Assembly (NCBI GenBank): GCA_035578905.1
Contig: JAQJVL010002160.1
Span: 1 to 64,000, forward strand
Direction of reading: 5' to 3'
Length of the DNA: 64,000 nt
Origin: Stictocephala bisonia
Lineage: Eukaryota > Arthropoda > Insecta > Hemiptera > Membracidae
Below are positions 22,829 to 36,074 of this stretch, piece after piece. A program made the position numbers and the translations under genes. How positions within the stretch are numbered: position 1 is the first letter of the stretch; each line of letters starts with the position of its first letter. The notes beneath the pieces were generated by a model. The model was not told where the DNA came from, did no database searches, and saw nothing but the letters and a program-made list of their open reading frames with translations.

Positions 22829-25174
22829 TTAGCTCTCCGAGTCACAGAAATACCGATGAGGATGCACGTCACAGCATCCTTGACATGGTCATTACCGCAA
22901 TGTTTAGCTCTCCGAGTCACAGAAATACCACTGAGGATGCCATATCACAGCATCCTTGACGTGGTCATTACCACAATGTTTATCACTGAGGATGCCACGT
23001 CCAGCATACTTGACGTGGTCATTACCGCAATGTTTAGCTCTCCGAGTCGCAGAAATACCAATCAGGATGCCACAGCACAGCATCCTTGACATGGTCATTA
23101 CTGCAATGTTTAGCTCTCCGAGTCACAGAAATACCACTGAGGATGCCATATCACAGCATCCTTGACGTGGTCATTACCACAATGTTTAGCTCTCCGAGTC
23201 ACAGAAATACCACTGAGGATGCCATATCACAGCATCCTTGACGTGGTCATTACCCAAATGTTTATCACTGAGGATGCCACGTCCAGCATCCTTGACGTGG
23301 TCATTACCGCAATTTTTAGCTCTCCGAGTCGCAGAAATACCAATCAGGATGCCACAGCACAGCATCCTTGACATGGTCATTACCGCAATGTTTAGCTCTC
23401 CGAGTCACAGAAATACCACTGAGGATGCCATATCACAGCATCCTTGACGTAGTCATTACCACAATGTTTAGCTCTCCGAGTCACAGAAATACCACTGAGG
23501 ATGCCATATCACAGCATCCTTGACGTGGTCATTACCACAATGTTTATCACTGAGGATGCACGTCACAGCATCCTTGACATGGTCATTACCGCAATGTTTA
23601 GCTCTCCGAGTCGCAGAAATACCACTGAGGATGCCACAGCACAGCATCCTTGACGTGGTCATTACCACAATGTTTAGCTCTCCGAGTCACAGAAATACCA
23701 CTGAGGATGCCATATCACAGCATCCTTGACGTGGTCATTACCACAATGTTTATCACTGAGGATGCACGTCACAGCATCCTTGACATGGTCATTACCGCAA
23801 TGTTTAGCTCTCCGAGTCGCAGAAATACCACTGAGGATGCCACAGCACAGCATCCTTGACGTGGTCATTACCACAATGTTTAGCTCTCCGAGTCACAGAA
23901 ATACCACTGAGGATGCCATATCACAGCATCCTTGACGTGGTCATTACCACAATGTTTATCACTGAGGATGCACGTCACAGCATCCTTGACATGGTCATTA
24001 CCGCAATGTTTAGCTCTCCGAGTCGCAGAAATACCACTGAGGATGCCACAGCACAGCATCCTTGACGTGGTCATTACCACAATGTTTAGCTCTCCGAGTC
24101 ACAGAAATATCACTGAGGATGCCATATCACAGCATCCTTGACGTGGTCATTACCACAATGTTTATCTCTCCGAGTCACAGAAATACCACTGAGGATGCCA
24201 TATCACAGCATCCTTGACGTGGTCATTACCACAATGTTTATCACTGAGGATGCCACAGCACAGCATCCTTGACGTGGTCATTACCACAATGTTTAGCTCT
24301 CCGAGTCACAGAAATACCACTGAGGATGCCATATCACAGCATCATTGACGTGGTCATTACCACAATGTTTATCACTGAGGATGCACGTCACAGCATCCTT
24401 GACATGGTCATTACCGCAATGTTTAGCTCTCCGAGTCGCAGAAATACCACTGAGGATGCCACAGCACAGCATCCTTGACGTGGTCATTACCACAATGTTT
24501 AGCTCTCCGAGTCACAGAAATATCACTGAGGATGCCATATCACAGCATCCTTGACGTGGTCATTACCACAATGTTTATCACTGAGGATGCACGTCACAGC
24601 ATCCTTGACATGGTCATTACCGCAATGTTTAGCTCTCCGAGTCGCAGAAATACCACTGAGGATGCCACAGCACAGCATCCTTGACGTGGTCATTACCACA
24701 ATGTTTAGCTCTCCGAGTCACAGAAATATCACTGAGGATGCCATATCACAGCATCCTTGACGTGGTCATTACCACAATGTTTATCTCTCCGAGTCACAGA
24801 AATACCACTGAGGATGCCATATCACAGCATCCTTGACGTGGTCATTACCACAATGTTTATCACTGAGGATGCCACAGCACAGCATCCTTGACGTGGTCAT
24901 TACCACAATGTTTAGCTCTCCGAGTCACAGAAATACCACTGAGGATGCCATATCACAGCATCCTTGACGTGGTCATTACCACAATGTTTATCACTGAGGA
25001 TGCCACGTCCAGCATCCTTGACGTGGTCATTACCACAATGTTTAGCTCTCCGAGTCACAGAAATACCACTGAGGATGCCATATCACAGCATCCTTGACGT
25101 GGTCATTACCACAATGTTTATCACTGAGGATGCACGTCACAGCATCCTTGACGTGGTCATTACCGCAATGTTTA
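22829..25174 (+). repeat. Penelope-tail-derived satellite with 206-bp higher-order unit
   Basis: A tandem array of 76-bp and 54-bp subunits. The 76-bp subunit reads TTTAGCTCTCCGAGTCACAG, AAATACCACTGAGGATGCC, then CAGCATCCTTGACGTGGTCA and TTACCACAATG. The short form lacks the CTCTCCGAGTCACAGAAATAC part. From 23484 on, long-short-long triplets repeat with a period of 206 bp (at 23520, 23726 and 23932, and again at 24345 and 24551), with extra subunits giving 413-bp spacings. GGATGC...GCATCC forms a hairpin in most units. The segment AGAAA(TA)CCACTGAGGATGCCAYATCACAG is shared with the Penelope tail 440 bp upstream. The short ORFs here only reflect the repeat. Confidence 0.95.
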
Positions 25175-25320
25175 GTTATTAGCAACGATACTGACCATTT
25201 AAGCCTACGACTTACACGTTTGTTGGAGCTTTTAAAAACTGTATTAATGTTTACTATTTATCTATAGTGAATAATCAAATAAAGCATTTAATTATCCGTT
25301 TAAAATAACAACTTATTTAA

Positions 25321-26067
25321 TATAGATAGTTACATTATTTATAAACCGGTGCTTGCTATAGTTATATTACTTATAAGCCGGTGCTTGTTATAGTAACATT
25401 ATTTTTAAACCGGTTCTTGTTATAGTAACATTATTTATAAGCCGGTGATTGTATAGTAACACTATTTATAAAGCAGTGCTTGTTATAGTAACATTATTTA
25501 CAAGCTGATGCTTGTTATAATAACATTATTTACAAGCCGGTGCATGTTATAGTAACATTATATATAAGCCGGTGCTTGTTGTAGTAACATTATTTATAAG
25601 CCAAAGCTTGTTATAGTAACATTATTTACAAGCTGGTGCTTGTTATAGTAATATTATTTATAAGCCGGTGCTTGTTATAGTAACAATATTTATAAGCCAG
25701 TGCTTATTATAGTAACATTATTTATAAGCCAGTGCTTGTTGTAGTAACATTATTTACAGGCCGGTGCTTGTTATAGTAACATTATTTATAAGCCGGTGCT
25801 TGTTATAGTAACATTATTTAAAAGGCAGTGCTTGTTATAGTAACATTATTTATTATCCTATGCTTGTTATAGTAACATTATTTACAAGCCGGTGCATGTT
25901 ATAGTAACATTATTTATAAGCCGGTGCTTGTTGTAGTAACATTGTTGTAGTAACATTATTTACAAGCCAAAGCTTGTTATAGTAACATTATTTATAAACC
26001 GGTGCTTGTTATAGTAACAATATTTATAAGCCGGTGCTTGTTATAGTAACATTATTTATAAGCCGGT
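25321..26067 (+). repeat. 32-bp minisatellite, first block
   Basis: About 23 units of TGCTTGTTATAGTAACATTA followed by TTTATAAGCCGG, with point variants and one partial unit near 25930. No coding content. Confidence 0.9.
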
Positions 26068-26268
26068 TAGCCGTCCACACGTTGTACATTCCAATACCCT
26101 TCCACCTTTATGTATTTACTATCAACATTCGCTCCTTATAACTCCAACAGATTTAAATGAAATTAAGAGTACATGAAGTACATGAAATACAGATTTAAAT
26201 GAAACCATATTATTACAGTTCAAAATATGCGCAAAATATATAAACTGTGCGCAAAATATAATTATTAC

Positions 26269-26545
26269 GTGCTTGTTATAGTAACATTATTTACAGGCTG
26301 GTTCTTGTTATAGTAATATTATTTACAGGCCGGTGCTTGTTATAGTAACATTATTTATAAGCCGGTGCTTGTTATAGTAACATTATTTATAAGCCGGTGC
26401 TTGTTATAGTAACATTATTTACAAGCCGGTGCTTGTTATAGTAACATTTATAAGCCAGTGCTTGTTATAGTAACATTATTTATAAGCCGGTGCTTGTAAT
26501 AGTAACATTATTTATAAGCCGGTGCATGTTATAATAACATTATTT
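26269..26545 (+). repeat. 32-bp minisatellite, second block
   Basis: About nine more units of the same 32-bp repeat, resuming after about 200 bp of unrelated AT-rich sequence (26068-26268). One unit is shortened near 26440. Confidence 0.9.
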
Positions 26546-27989
26546 TTTTAAAAGTGTCTAATTAAATTTATAACTCTTCATAACTTTTAACAGTGACTAG
26601 TAACGGACAAAGATTAATGTACAAATATTATATATGTGGATGAGATGGATTGGCTATATTGTATATGAAAGAGGTCAAACTGTTTAGATATCTACAGAGT
26701 ACAGCTATCACAGCCCGACAAGCATTCGACGCCCAATCCTTTCATCCTTCACAACTCTTTATCGGTCAACTACCCCTTGGGTCATGTCTTTACTCCCCCA
26801 CTCTTATATCAGATTTCTTATGATGCTCTAAAATTACTTGAGTACAAATTATATTCTGAAAATCTATAAACAGATGATTAGGTTCTGACTGAAATATATA
26901 TGTACACTATGAGACCTCTTAGCTTTCTAATCAACTATGTTACCCGATGCATTTTCTGTTTCTCAACAACTTTGCAAATATATTTCTTACAGTAATTTCT
27001 GTAAATTAGTCTAATCAGTAACATTTTACATTCAGTTTGTTTAAAAATACTATGATGGTCATTAGTTGTTCAGTAATTAATTAAGAATTATTATTAGCAT
27101 TGATTGTTATGTTTGTGTTACTGTACACGCTATAGTTATTATAACCTTAAGCAAGATCTACGGAGATGGCTAAAGATATTAAAATGCAATTATCTAGACC
27201 ACAGCATATTTACATAATCTGTTTGTACTAAAAGGTAATGAAAAACCAAATTATCTTCATTCCCCAAGAAAAGTCTGGCTCTCTTTTTTTATAGTTGGAG
27301 AGTGTAGTTTGTTTTAACAACTCACCCCCCCCCCCCCATCACCAACACTTCACTGGTAAATACACAACTATACTGCTTACACGTGTTCTGCAGACTCGTT
27401 GAGATGGGTGGTTAAATAACCACACCCTTGCTGCAGTTCTTTCTATTTGGTGGCATTTGAGTAGGATCATCAACATGTTGAGATTATAAATAAAGTTAAT
27501 TTAACATGATTAAAAGCCATTATTTCCTTTTTTGCAGCTAAGGATGGAAAGGCAACTGATTATAATCCTTACTAACAACATTTAGTTAGGTACTTGTTTA
27601 CCAGCAATAAACAGTATAAAACTAGTCCCTTTTACATTAACAATGAAATATTCGTTATTTATTACTTTATACATTTTCTATTGTATAACTAGAAAACTAT
27701 TCAATTAAACTAATTTAATCAATAGTATTTGTAAAATTGCTTTCCTGAATAAATATTTAAAATATATAAAGATTTTATAATTTTAGGATCATTTTAGGTT
27801 ATATATTAACATCGCGCTCAAAAAGGTTACAAAAGGTAACTTTTATAGTTGACAATGTTTAATGAAAACATACAGCTTCTTCATTAAATGCGATTTATAT
27901 ATTCATTCAATGTATTTAATATTAATTTGAAGCATTATGGTGTCAGAAGTTTATCAAGAAATGGTGGTTTGTTGCACCTTCTGTTTCAG
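26546..27989. other. Non-coding, probable intron upstream of the first visible exon
   Basis: AT-rich with no ORF of interest and a C-run near 27330. It is probably intron of the kainate receptor gene, because the exon at 27990 begins in the middle of the ligand-binding domain. Confidence 0.55.
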
Positions 27990-28193
27990 GAGAAGCCTTA
28001 CGTGATGGTGAGAGAAGACAAGAACCTGACGGGAAATGCTCGGTTTGAGGGATTCTGCATAGACCTGCTCAAGTGGATAGCCACTCAAGTGGGGTTCCAC
28101 TACGCCATCCGGCTGGTCCCTGACCACATGTACGGCGTATATGACCCAGACACCAAGGAGTGGAATGGTATCGTCCGAGAACTCATGGAAAAG
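27990..28193 (+). CDS. Kainate receptor exon 1 of window: S1 ligand-binding part
   Basis: Sixty-eight codons, phase 0 at both ends, starting EKPYVMVRED after the acceptor TTCTGTTTCAG. It covers lobe 1 of the glutamate-binding domain with NARFEGFCIDLL and KEWNGIVRELMEK, both typical of kainate receptors. It ends at AAG|gttaca, a weak donor, chosen because ELMEK joins the next exon's RADLAVAS without gap relative to the family. The open frame extends upstream to 27888 and downstream to 28247, but those parts are intronic. The upstream exon with the amino-terminal domain lies further left and was not found. Confidence 0.9.
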
Positions 28194-29372
28194 GTTACAG
28201 ACTTAAAGTATATTGGAAGGACGGTCCTCTTTTTAATTCACATTTAAAACTTAAAATTAATTTAAAAAATAAACCCACTGAAAACAACACGTTGATAAAT
28301 GCACAACAAAGAAACTTATATTCATCATAACATTTGTTCATAGATAAGTCTTACGATTCCTGATAGTTTGATCTTTGCACAAACTTGTTCTGTACAACAA
28401 GACTTAATATACTGACAAAATAATAAATATTTTCACCTGTTTAATAACTCATTTTCTAAAAGGATCAATGTTGCTAACAAGAGCCTAATAACTTCCTAGC
28501 CATTAAACACTTTTCACGTACTTGCTATAAGCCTTTACCTGATCAATCATTTTCTTTTTTTGACAAACTATATTAATAATGTTATACTGATAGTTTTTTA
28601 ATTAAACTTGAAATACTAATTGTAGATAAATCCTGTTGGTAAAGTGTAGATGGTGACGGAAACATATTTACTGGTAATTTTGAATACATCTTGCGGATGA
28701 GTCATACGTAGAAAGCTACATATCCTGGATTGTATAATTTTGATTTATTGTTTTAAAGCAATGAATATTTATTGCCTAACAGACCTAGGCAGTCTATATA
28801 AAACACTAGTTATCCTTTAGGATACTTAATAGATATCATTTATTCTTAGACTTTGGTAGTTTACTTTGAAATTTAACAAGTTTAAAACTGTTATTATTAC
28901 AATATGATTATGCATTTTGAATCGAGTTTTGAACTAAAATTTATAGCCTCAAAACTATCTGTATGCACATCAGTACATTTTTAATATCTATACATTATCA
29001 TTAGGATATACATTTGTTTCATAAATATGTTACATTACGCTGTCTTTTTAGAAAATAGTACGTTCTATTTAAAAGTGGTAAAACTGTTGAAATGTACTGT
29101 AAATCCACTTTAAAACTATGGTACAATTTTATAACTTACAAATCATCACTAACTAAATGTTTAAGAAAAACGAACTATTGTGTTATAAAAAAATATAATG
29201 ATATTATTTAAATATCAAATTTAAAATATAAATCATTATTATAATGAAATTATTATGATCATAAGGTGGAGAATGGTCGTTTTCAAACATAAAACACATT
29301 TGTCCCCTTATTTATTTAATGTTATGTAATGTTAATTACATAACACATTAATATTTATGTAATGTGATGTAG
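28194..29372 (+). other. Intron 1 of the visible gene part
   Basis: 1.2 kb, AT-rich, no array and no mobile element seen. Confidence 0.8.
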
Positions 29373-29480
<108 letters not shown>

Positions 29481-30569
29481 TAACACCCCCTCGACCTCAT
29501 ACCCTTCCGATATCATTCATCTTAACCCTACCAGCTTAATTAATAAGAGTTGGTGTCAGCTTCTTTTATAAAACACCACTCTGATTCAGGGAGGTGTTAT
29601 TTTTGAAGGGGTGTCATTTGTTAAAGTAAAGTGTCCATCAAACTGGCGCCTTACAAAATGTCCACGTTACGTCAGAGTAGGTTCTTATTAAAAAAAAAAA
29701 AAAACAGTACACTGATTATAAAATTAAGTTCCATGCCAAGTCGTAACAATTATTTTATCGACCTTTATAAGGAAGTTATATTTCGAAATAACTAAGTTAT
29801 TTGAACACCCACACTAAGTATTTTATATTTATACTCAAATTAAACAGAATCTATAATTCAAAATATTCCCTACCAGAAAAAAAAGCTACCAATAATAATT
29901 TAGAAAGTACATTTTAAAAACCCGACCTTCAAGTTCTTATATGTAATAATTTCACATTAATTATCTTACCAGTGTACACATATTTTTATATTATAATAAT
30001 TGTATATGTTCGTCAATTTCTGGTAATGGACCCACACATTCCCCTTAAATTTTGGAACTATTTGCTATGAACTCCGAAGTAGTTTTTATTATAAATTTAG
30101 CTGTGGAATAAGACTAATTCATTATTGATAGTGTCGTCTGAGTATTAGATTGATAACATCGTCTAAAGCCATTACAAATCATTTTTGTTTGATAGATAGA
30201 TAATAATTAAAATCTGAAAATTTTCGTGAATTTTCCGGAAAGATTAGTGCCTGTTATGTACCCATAAGAATGTAAATATTTGTAAAACAGTACACAGTGT
30301 CCAGCTTCGACTGTTTCATAATCAGGTGATTGTTCGCCAGGTGAATACAAGCAAATAATACTATATAACATGATCTGCTCACGTTTCGTTTTCTATCTGT
30401 GTGCCTCTGTTTTTTTCTTTTTTACATTTTAATAACTCAAAACCATTTGATGTGCAAAGCCGAATTTTAGTGTGAAAGTTGATCTTATAGAAACACATTT
30501 TATTTAAAAAGCTTGTATGTCTAAGATTGTCAGTTTCAAAATGCCCACTGTCTATATTTTGAAGCTACG

Positions 30570-30597
30570 AGAAATACGAGAAAAGTCTCGTATTTCT
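30570..30597. other. Perfect 12-bp hairpin in intron 2
   Basis: AGAAATACGAGA, four-base loop, TCTCGTATTTCT. No known role. The rest of 29478-32070 is AT-rich intron without other features that I can support. Confidence 0.6.
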
Positions 30598-32069
30598 ACA
30601 CAAGATGATCAATGGGATCATAGACTACCCAGAAATTCTTGTTGAATTTCGGATTCCCAGCACCATTAGATCGCAGGATATATTCTGCAGGCGTGCCATG
30701 CCAGCCCTACCACTGCAGTATTCCTCGTCTGATGACAATTGGAAATGAAATTACAAACTATATAGAATTATTCGGGTCGTCACACATGTCATTTCATTCA
30801 CATTATATAATGTGTCTTCATAGAATATTGATTACTAACGCTTGTGATGAGTAGCCTCTATATAAGTTGTTACTAAATCGGATCGTAACTATCAAACTAG
30901 GCAATTTTTTTTATTAATTCTGTGATTTTGTAACATGATTAGTATCAATACTATAACTTATTAACTAACTAACTGAAATGAACTACAAATTGATTATTTA
31001 TCTAGACTTTTGGATCACTTTAATAATTATTATACCAGATAATTGTTAATTAATGTTAAACTATTGGATCTTAAGACATCCTGTAAGAATGTTCAATCAT
31101 TACAAAAAGGTTTGCCGTACAGTTAAATAAATGAATAAAATGAATCAGGTGTTTATATAAACTTTATTGTTGTACTTTTCAGCTAATTTAAGATCATGAT
31201 AACTGATTTTATTACTATCAGCTGTTACATGTGTGATGCACATTGTTCTAGCATATTGCAATGTACCTACCGTCACACAAATTATGATTTCTTTGTTAAT
31301 ATCCGATTTTGAAAATGTTTATATCATTGTTGTAGTTACATTTTATAAAAATGATTATTCTGTGTAATTTTTAATATAACTATTGGTTTAGGAGTTATTT
31401 AGGATTTAACATTTCATACATGAAAACCAATAATTTTTCTCCAAATGTATGTTTATGTTATAAAGAACCATGCAAAATTACATCTTAATAAACTTTTTGG
31501 TTTTTGATGTATAACATTGAAAAAAAGAAAGTGGTGGCTGGAAGGATAACCGAGATGTTTTAGACATTTTAAATATGACATTTATAATTCTAAAAGAAAC
31601 AGTAACACCCAGAAATCAGAGGGTTCAGTCACCGTGTATAGTATTAGTATTAAAACATATTTATGAATCAGAAATAATAATGAGACCTAACACTAGCCGT
31701 AATTTGAACAGGATTACGTAATAAAGGTTCTGTCAGTCAGGTTTTATTACATTCATGGAATAATATGTAAAAGAAAAAAAAGTAAAACTGCAGTAACAGA
31801 TCTAAATCCTTTAAACATCATGAATCGATAATATGTACCATAAATAAAGTTTCTTGAACGAATTATGTTTAAATTATACACGTAAAAATGTAATAAATTA
31901 GTATCAATATGCAAGAGTTCTTGCTTAGATTATAAAAAATATAAGCCTAACCTAATTTTAAATCCTTATAGAAACTCTGACTTCAATGTTGTCACATCTA
32001 ACTGCAATTTGACTTATTTTAAATTAATAACTATAAAATTATCGATGACAATTTAGTATTACTTTCGGA

Positions 32070-32135
32070 TTTTTCGGTTAAATCACTACTACTACCACAA
32101 TTTTTTCCGTTAATCCACTACCACTTCATAAATAT
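32070..32135 (-). repeat. Inverted fragment of the 26-bp repeat
   Basis: About two units of the 26-bp repeat found at 32368-33118, but in reverse orientation (CACTACTACTACCAC, TTTTTTCCGTTAATCCAC). Together with the main array this makes an inverted pair around 32135-32367. Confidence 0.7.
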
Positions 32136-32314
32136 TCTAGTGCTCTAAAATATGATCGCCAATAGCTTTTACGTCCACTGTGGTATTCCTTATCCGCTAT
32201 GCATCCGATATCACAGATCTTATCTTATCGCTTTCCAAGAACTTACACTCGGAGAGCGCATTAGACGATATTCAATCATTGTATTTACCACTTCGTGATG
32301 AACTTTAGTACCCT

Positions 32315-32344
32315 CCTAACCTAACTTAACCTAACCTGACCTAC
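32315..32344. repeat. Short telomere-like CCTAA tract
   Basis: Six 5-mers in register: CCTAA, CCTAA, CTTAA, CCTAA, CCTGA, CCTAC. The (TTAGG)n repeat is the common arthropod telomere unit. The tract is short and degenerate, so chance is possible. Confidence 0.45.
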
Positions 32345-32367
32345 TGTATCCTCTAACTCTAGGTGAT

Positions 32368-33118
32368 AAAAAAGTAGTAGTAGCGAATCAACGGAAAAGG
32401 TAGTGGTTGTGAATCAACAGAAAAGGTAGTGGTAGTGAATCAACGGAAAAAGTAGTAGTAGTGAATCAACGGAATGAGTATCAACGGAAAAAGTAGTGGT
32501 AGTGAATCAACGTAAAATAGAGCGGTAGTATCAACTGAAAAATTATTGGTAATGAATCATTGGAGAAATTAGTGGCGGTGAATCAACGGAAAAAGTAGTG
32601 GTAGTGAATCAACGGAATAAGTAGTGGTAGTGAATCAATGGAAAAAGTAGTGGTAGTGAATCGACATAAAAGATAGTGGTAGTGAATCAACGGAAAAAAG
32701 TATTGGTAATGAATCATTGGAAAAATTAGTGGTGGTGAATCAACGGAAAAAGTAGTGGTAGTGAATCAACAGAAAAGTTAGTGGTAGTGAATCAACGGAA
32801 TAAGTAGTGGAAGTGAATCATTGGAAAAAGTAGTGGTAGTGAATCAACATAAAATATAGTGGTAGTGAATCAACGGAAAAAGTATTGGTAATGAGTCATT
32901 GGAAAAATTAGTCGTGGTGAATCAATGGAAAAAGTAGTGGTAGTGAATCAACAGAAAAATTAGTGGTAGTAAATCAATGGAAAAACAAGTTGTAGTTAAT
33001 CAGCGAAAAAAGTAGTGGTAGTAAATCAACGGAAAAAGTTGTGGTAGTGAATCAGCGGAAAAGATAGTGATAGTGAATCAACGAAAAAATTAGTGGTAGT
33101 GAATCAACGGAAAAGGTC
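32368..33118 (+). repeat. 26-bp minisatellite in intron 2, about 28 units
   Basis: Units of AAAGTAGTGGTAGTGAATCAACGGAA with point variants and some truncated copies. It lies about 630 bp before exon 3A. Confidence 0.9.
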
Positions 33119-33505
33119 CTTAATTTCATTAATACATTTAAATACTGTACGTTTAATAGGTCAATAACATTTGTTAAAACTAACAATAAATCAAAACATT
33201 GACATATAAATTGGTTTATTAAAAAAAAAATAGTAAAAATAAAAAAACCTATAGAAGTACAAACTTATAATTAGGTGTTATCTAAATTGTTACACCACTT
33301 TTAGAAATAATAAGGCTAATACACATTTTGCTTCAATAAGTGAAGTGTCCAGGTTAAATTTGATAAATTATATGAATTTTCAAATATTAAACCACATGTT
33401 TAATCCACTTCATCCTTTGGTTTCTTATAAAACCTCTCAATAAGCATGTACCTAGATGAATCATGCACTATTTATGTGAATAGGCACCAAACTAAATTGG
33501 AAACC

Positions 33506-33532
33506 ATACAATTATAATTGATATAATTGTAT
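33506..33532. other. Hairpin 220 bases before exon 3A
   Basis: Perfect 11-bp inverted repeat ATACAATTATA-ATTGA-TATAATTGTAT. AT-rich, so background is not negligible. Confidence 0.5.
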
Positions 33533-33751
33533 AATTTTATGTTTTTGCATGACAATGACAGTTTTTTTAGAGTTAAACAACATTCGTCTATTATCCCTAC
33601 TTCTGGCTTTATCTTTAACCAAAACCCTTTTTAAGAATAAGTAAGTACCGTGCAACTTACCGACACCATAGTGCATAGTATTTTTTATTGGGATTGTAAA
33701 ACAGTTTGTTATTGATGTATATGATAGGTAAACACGCCTGTAATATGCTAG

Positions 33752-34009
33752 GTCCCCACCTCCCAGCCCACAAGACTGTTCTCCTTCATGAACCCACTAG
33801 CAGTGGAGATCTGGCTGTACGTTCTGGCAGCCTATCTACTTGTTAGCTTCACGCTCTTTGTAATGGCCAGGTTCTCCCCCTACGAGTGGAACAACCCTCA
33901 TCCTTGTTTGGCTGAAAGTGACGTCGTTGAAAACCAGTTCTCCGTCTCCAACAGTTTCTGGTTTATTACAGGAACGTTCCTTCGCCAAGGGTCAGGCCTC
34001 AATCCTAAG
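33752..34009 (+). CDS. Kainate receptor exon 3A: M1 and pore loop, Arg at Q/R site
   Basis: Eighty-six codons, phase 0-0. It encodes the S1-M1 linker (VPTSQPTR), M1 (about residues 17-40, EIWLYVLAAYLLVSFTLFVM), the M1-M2 loop with FSPYEWNNPHPC, and the pore helix and selectivity loop NSFWFITGTFLRQGSGLNPK. The codon at the Q/R site is CGC at 33983-33985, so Arg is fixed in DNA. In this receptor class Arg at the site lowers calcium permeability and polyamine block. The acceptor (AATATGCTAG) has a poor pyrimidine tract; the donor is AAG|gtgatc. It is an alternative of exon 3B, and splicing to exon 4 restores PK-ATSTR. Confidence 0.92.
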
Positions 34010-35034
34010 GTGATCAAGCATGCTTCTGAGACTAATCTTGACACGCTGCCATGAAAGAGTCACTGTTCCTAAATCTGTTGCATGCTAGAATTTCCACTGT
34101 CCAGGCATTTTCGATTAAATGCACTTACACTTACATTTTATCAAAATGCATTCTTTAAAATCAATACTGCACGTAATCCTTTCCTGTGATATATTTCAAA
34201 TAAGCTATGATTGAAAAAATTTTTTAGCCTTGATTTTGAAGTAAAAAAATTGTGCAAAATTTAAGCAATTATTTCATTGAAAAATAATAATCATAATAAT
34301 AAAATAAACAATATAATTTATCAAAATTATCAAATTATTTGTAATTGTTTAGTTAAAATGATCTTTGAAACAGACTCTAATTGTTTCATGGTCTAATATA
34401 AAATAGTATTGGTTTTATATTCCAAATTACGTACATATGCTATGACACTTAGATGAGATTAATCATGCTGTAAATTACATGACAGCTGAACTGTCTTTCA
34501 AATTATTATGTGAACAAATAATAAGTTTAAGATCTGTTGAAGAATCCTCCAACCCCCTTCACGGATTTTAAATCCTTATTTTTATTGTGCTATCTTGCGC
34601 TCCAGAAGTAGAGGGTATACTGTAATCCCTGAAAAGTTCTTAACGGATTTTTAACATGGAAATAATTTCTTACAATTCCGTCCATGATCATTATTATGTA
34701 GACATGGTTATAGATAAATCCCACTTTAGCTAAGGAGGGTTTGAGTATATCAGCCTTAGAATAAACGTTATTTGAAGTCAAACAGTCATAGGTTGGTCCA
34801 TCCCTACCCACCGTAAATAAGCCTACGTGGAATTTGCGCCTCGGAGAAAGAATTCAATTTGTGTATGGATTCATGTAACGTGTACATACAAGCTCCATTT
34901 GTCTTTGTGGCATTTGCAGGTTTTAAAAGTTAAACAGCGCCCTAATCGCATACCTGTGCAAGGTTTTATCTTTTTCCGAACGCAGAAACTAAGTAGTCCA
35001 ACAACATTACAGCCCTCCTAGATTTACTTCAGAC

Positions 35035-35255
35035 TACGGCCTCGGTTAGCTATTTCTGAGGATCATTCGACCTTAGTTAGCAACAATCCTTCATCTACAC
35101 TTATTACACTCATGCACCCCTCGTATTCACCCATATCTTGACAGTGAAATTAAAATTAAATGAAATGAAAAATGCCCTTATTAATCAATTTATTAATCTT
35201 TATTAATTAAAATTCCTTATTTTTTACAATCGGTGTCTTATTAATAACGAACAAT
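35035..35255 (+). repeat. Degenerate SINE 3' part in the intron between 3A and 3B
   Basis: Shares GACCTTAGTTAGCAACAA, TCATCTACACTTATTACACTC and CATATCTTGACAG-like stretches, and CGGTGTCTTATTAATAA, with the SINE at 41836-42119. The tRNA-like head is missing or too diverged. The block near 35160-35220 carries an insertion relative to the other copy. Confidence 0.6.
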
Positions 35256-36074
35256 AATAATAATAGTCATGTAGTGTACGAAAACATTGTTGCAACATTG
35301 TCCGGATTCAATATACCGAGCCTTTTGCTGGAAGACGAGTCAGTTGTATCGTCCCGTCACCTTGATCAGTTTATTAAATTTAGCTCTTGAGATAATATTT
35401 TAATTGAAACAGGATGTAAAATTTATTTATATACCAGATTGGTCATTAACAGGTTTATTGGACCTGTTCTGGTATATACTAATAATATATATTATAGGTT
35501 CCTTTGAACAACTGGGCTGTCATAATAGCGTTCTAGATTCTTTAATATGATTTTCGTATCTCTATATACTACAACCATGTTTCTCTAGAGCAACATTATA
35601 GCTACTAAATGAAAACTAAAAATATTAAAAAATAAATTTACTGTGCTTATTTATTTGATTTTCATTTAAATTTAAAAATGGTTCATCATTTACAGAATTG
35701 TTCACTTCCTGTGGGCTTTACAATTTAATTTATAATGTGTATTTTGAGAGACTAAATCAATATGATTTAAATGTTAAAGCAATTACGATCATACTTACTT
35801 CATAGGGAAACAATGGTACAGGGGACAATTTAAGTTAAAATAAAACTATACTGGCACGCATGGAAAATAAATAACAGAAAATATAAGAAGTTAAAATATA
35901 TATTAAAGAGTGACGGACTTAATTAAACCGGAGATAGATAACTGTAACCTTGATTTTATTCTTTTGCAATGTTTATAAGTTGAAAAATATATAATACAGG
36001 TTATCATGTATCTATTTGACAATGATTTTTCTGTTTTATATTATCGAGAATATGTTGGATTCTATGCAAGAAAG

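Noticed and set aside
22765..25182. Many 64-95-codon ORFs in the Penelope-derived array
   Set aside because: Repeat artefacts that recur every 206 bp on both strands.
1..27989. Amino-terminal domain exons of the kainate receptor
   Set aside because: Looked for but not seen; the region is filled by arrays, transposons and AT-rich sequence, so these exons must lie further upstream.
30639..30854. 71-codon ORF in intron 2 as a third alternative exon
   Set aside because: No similarity to the receptor pore or any family I know, and no suitable splice borders.
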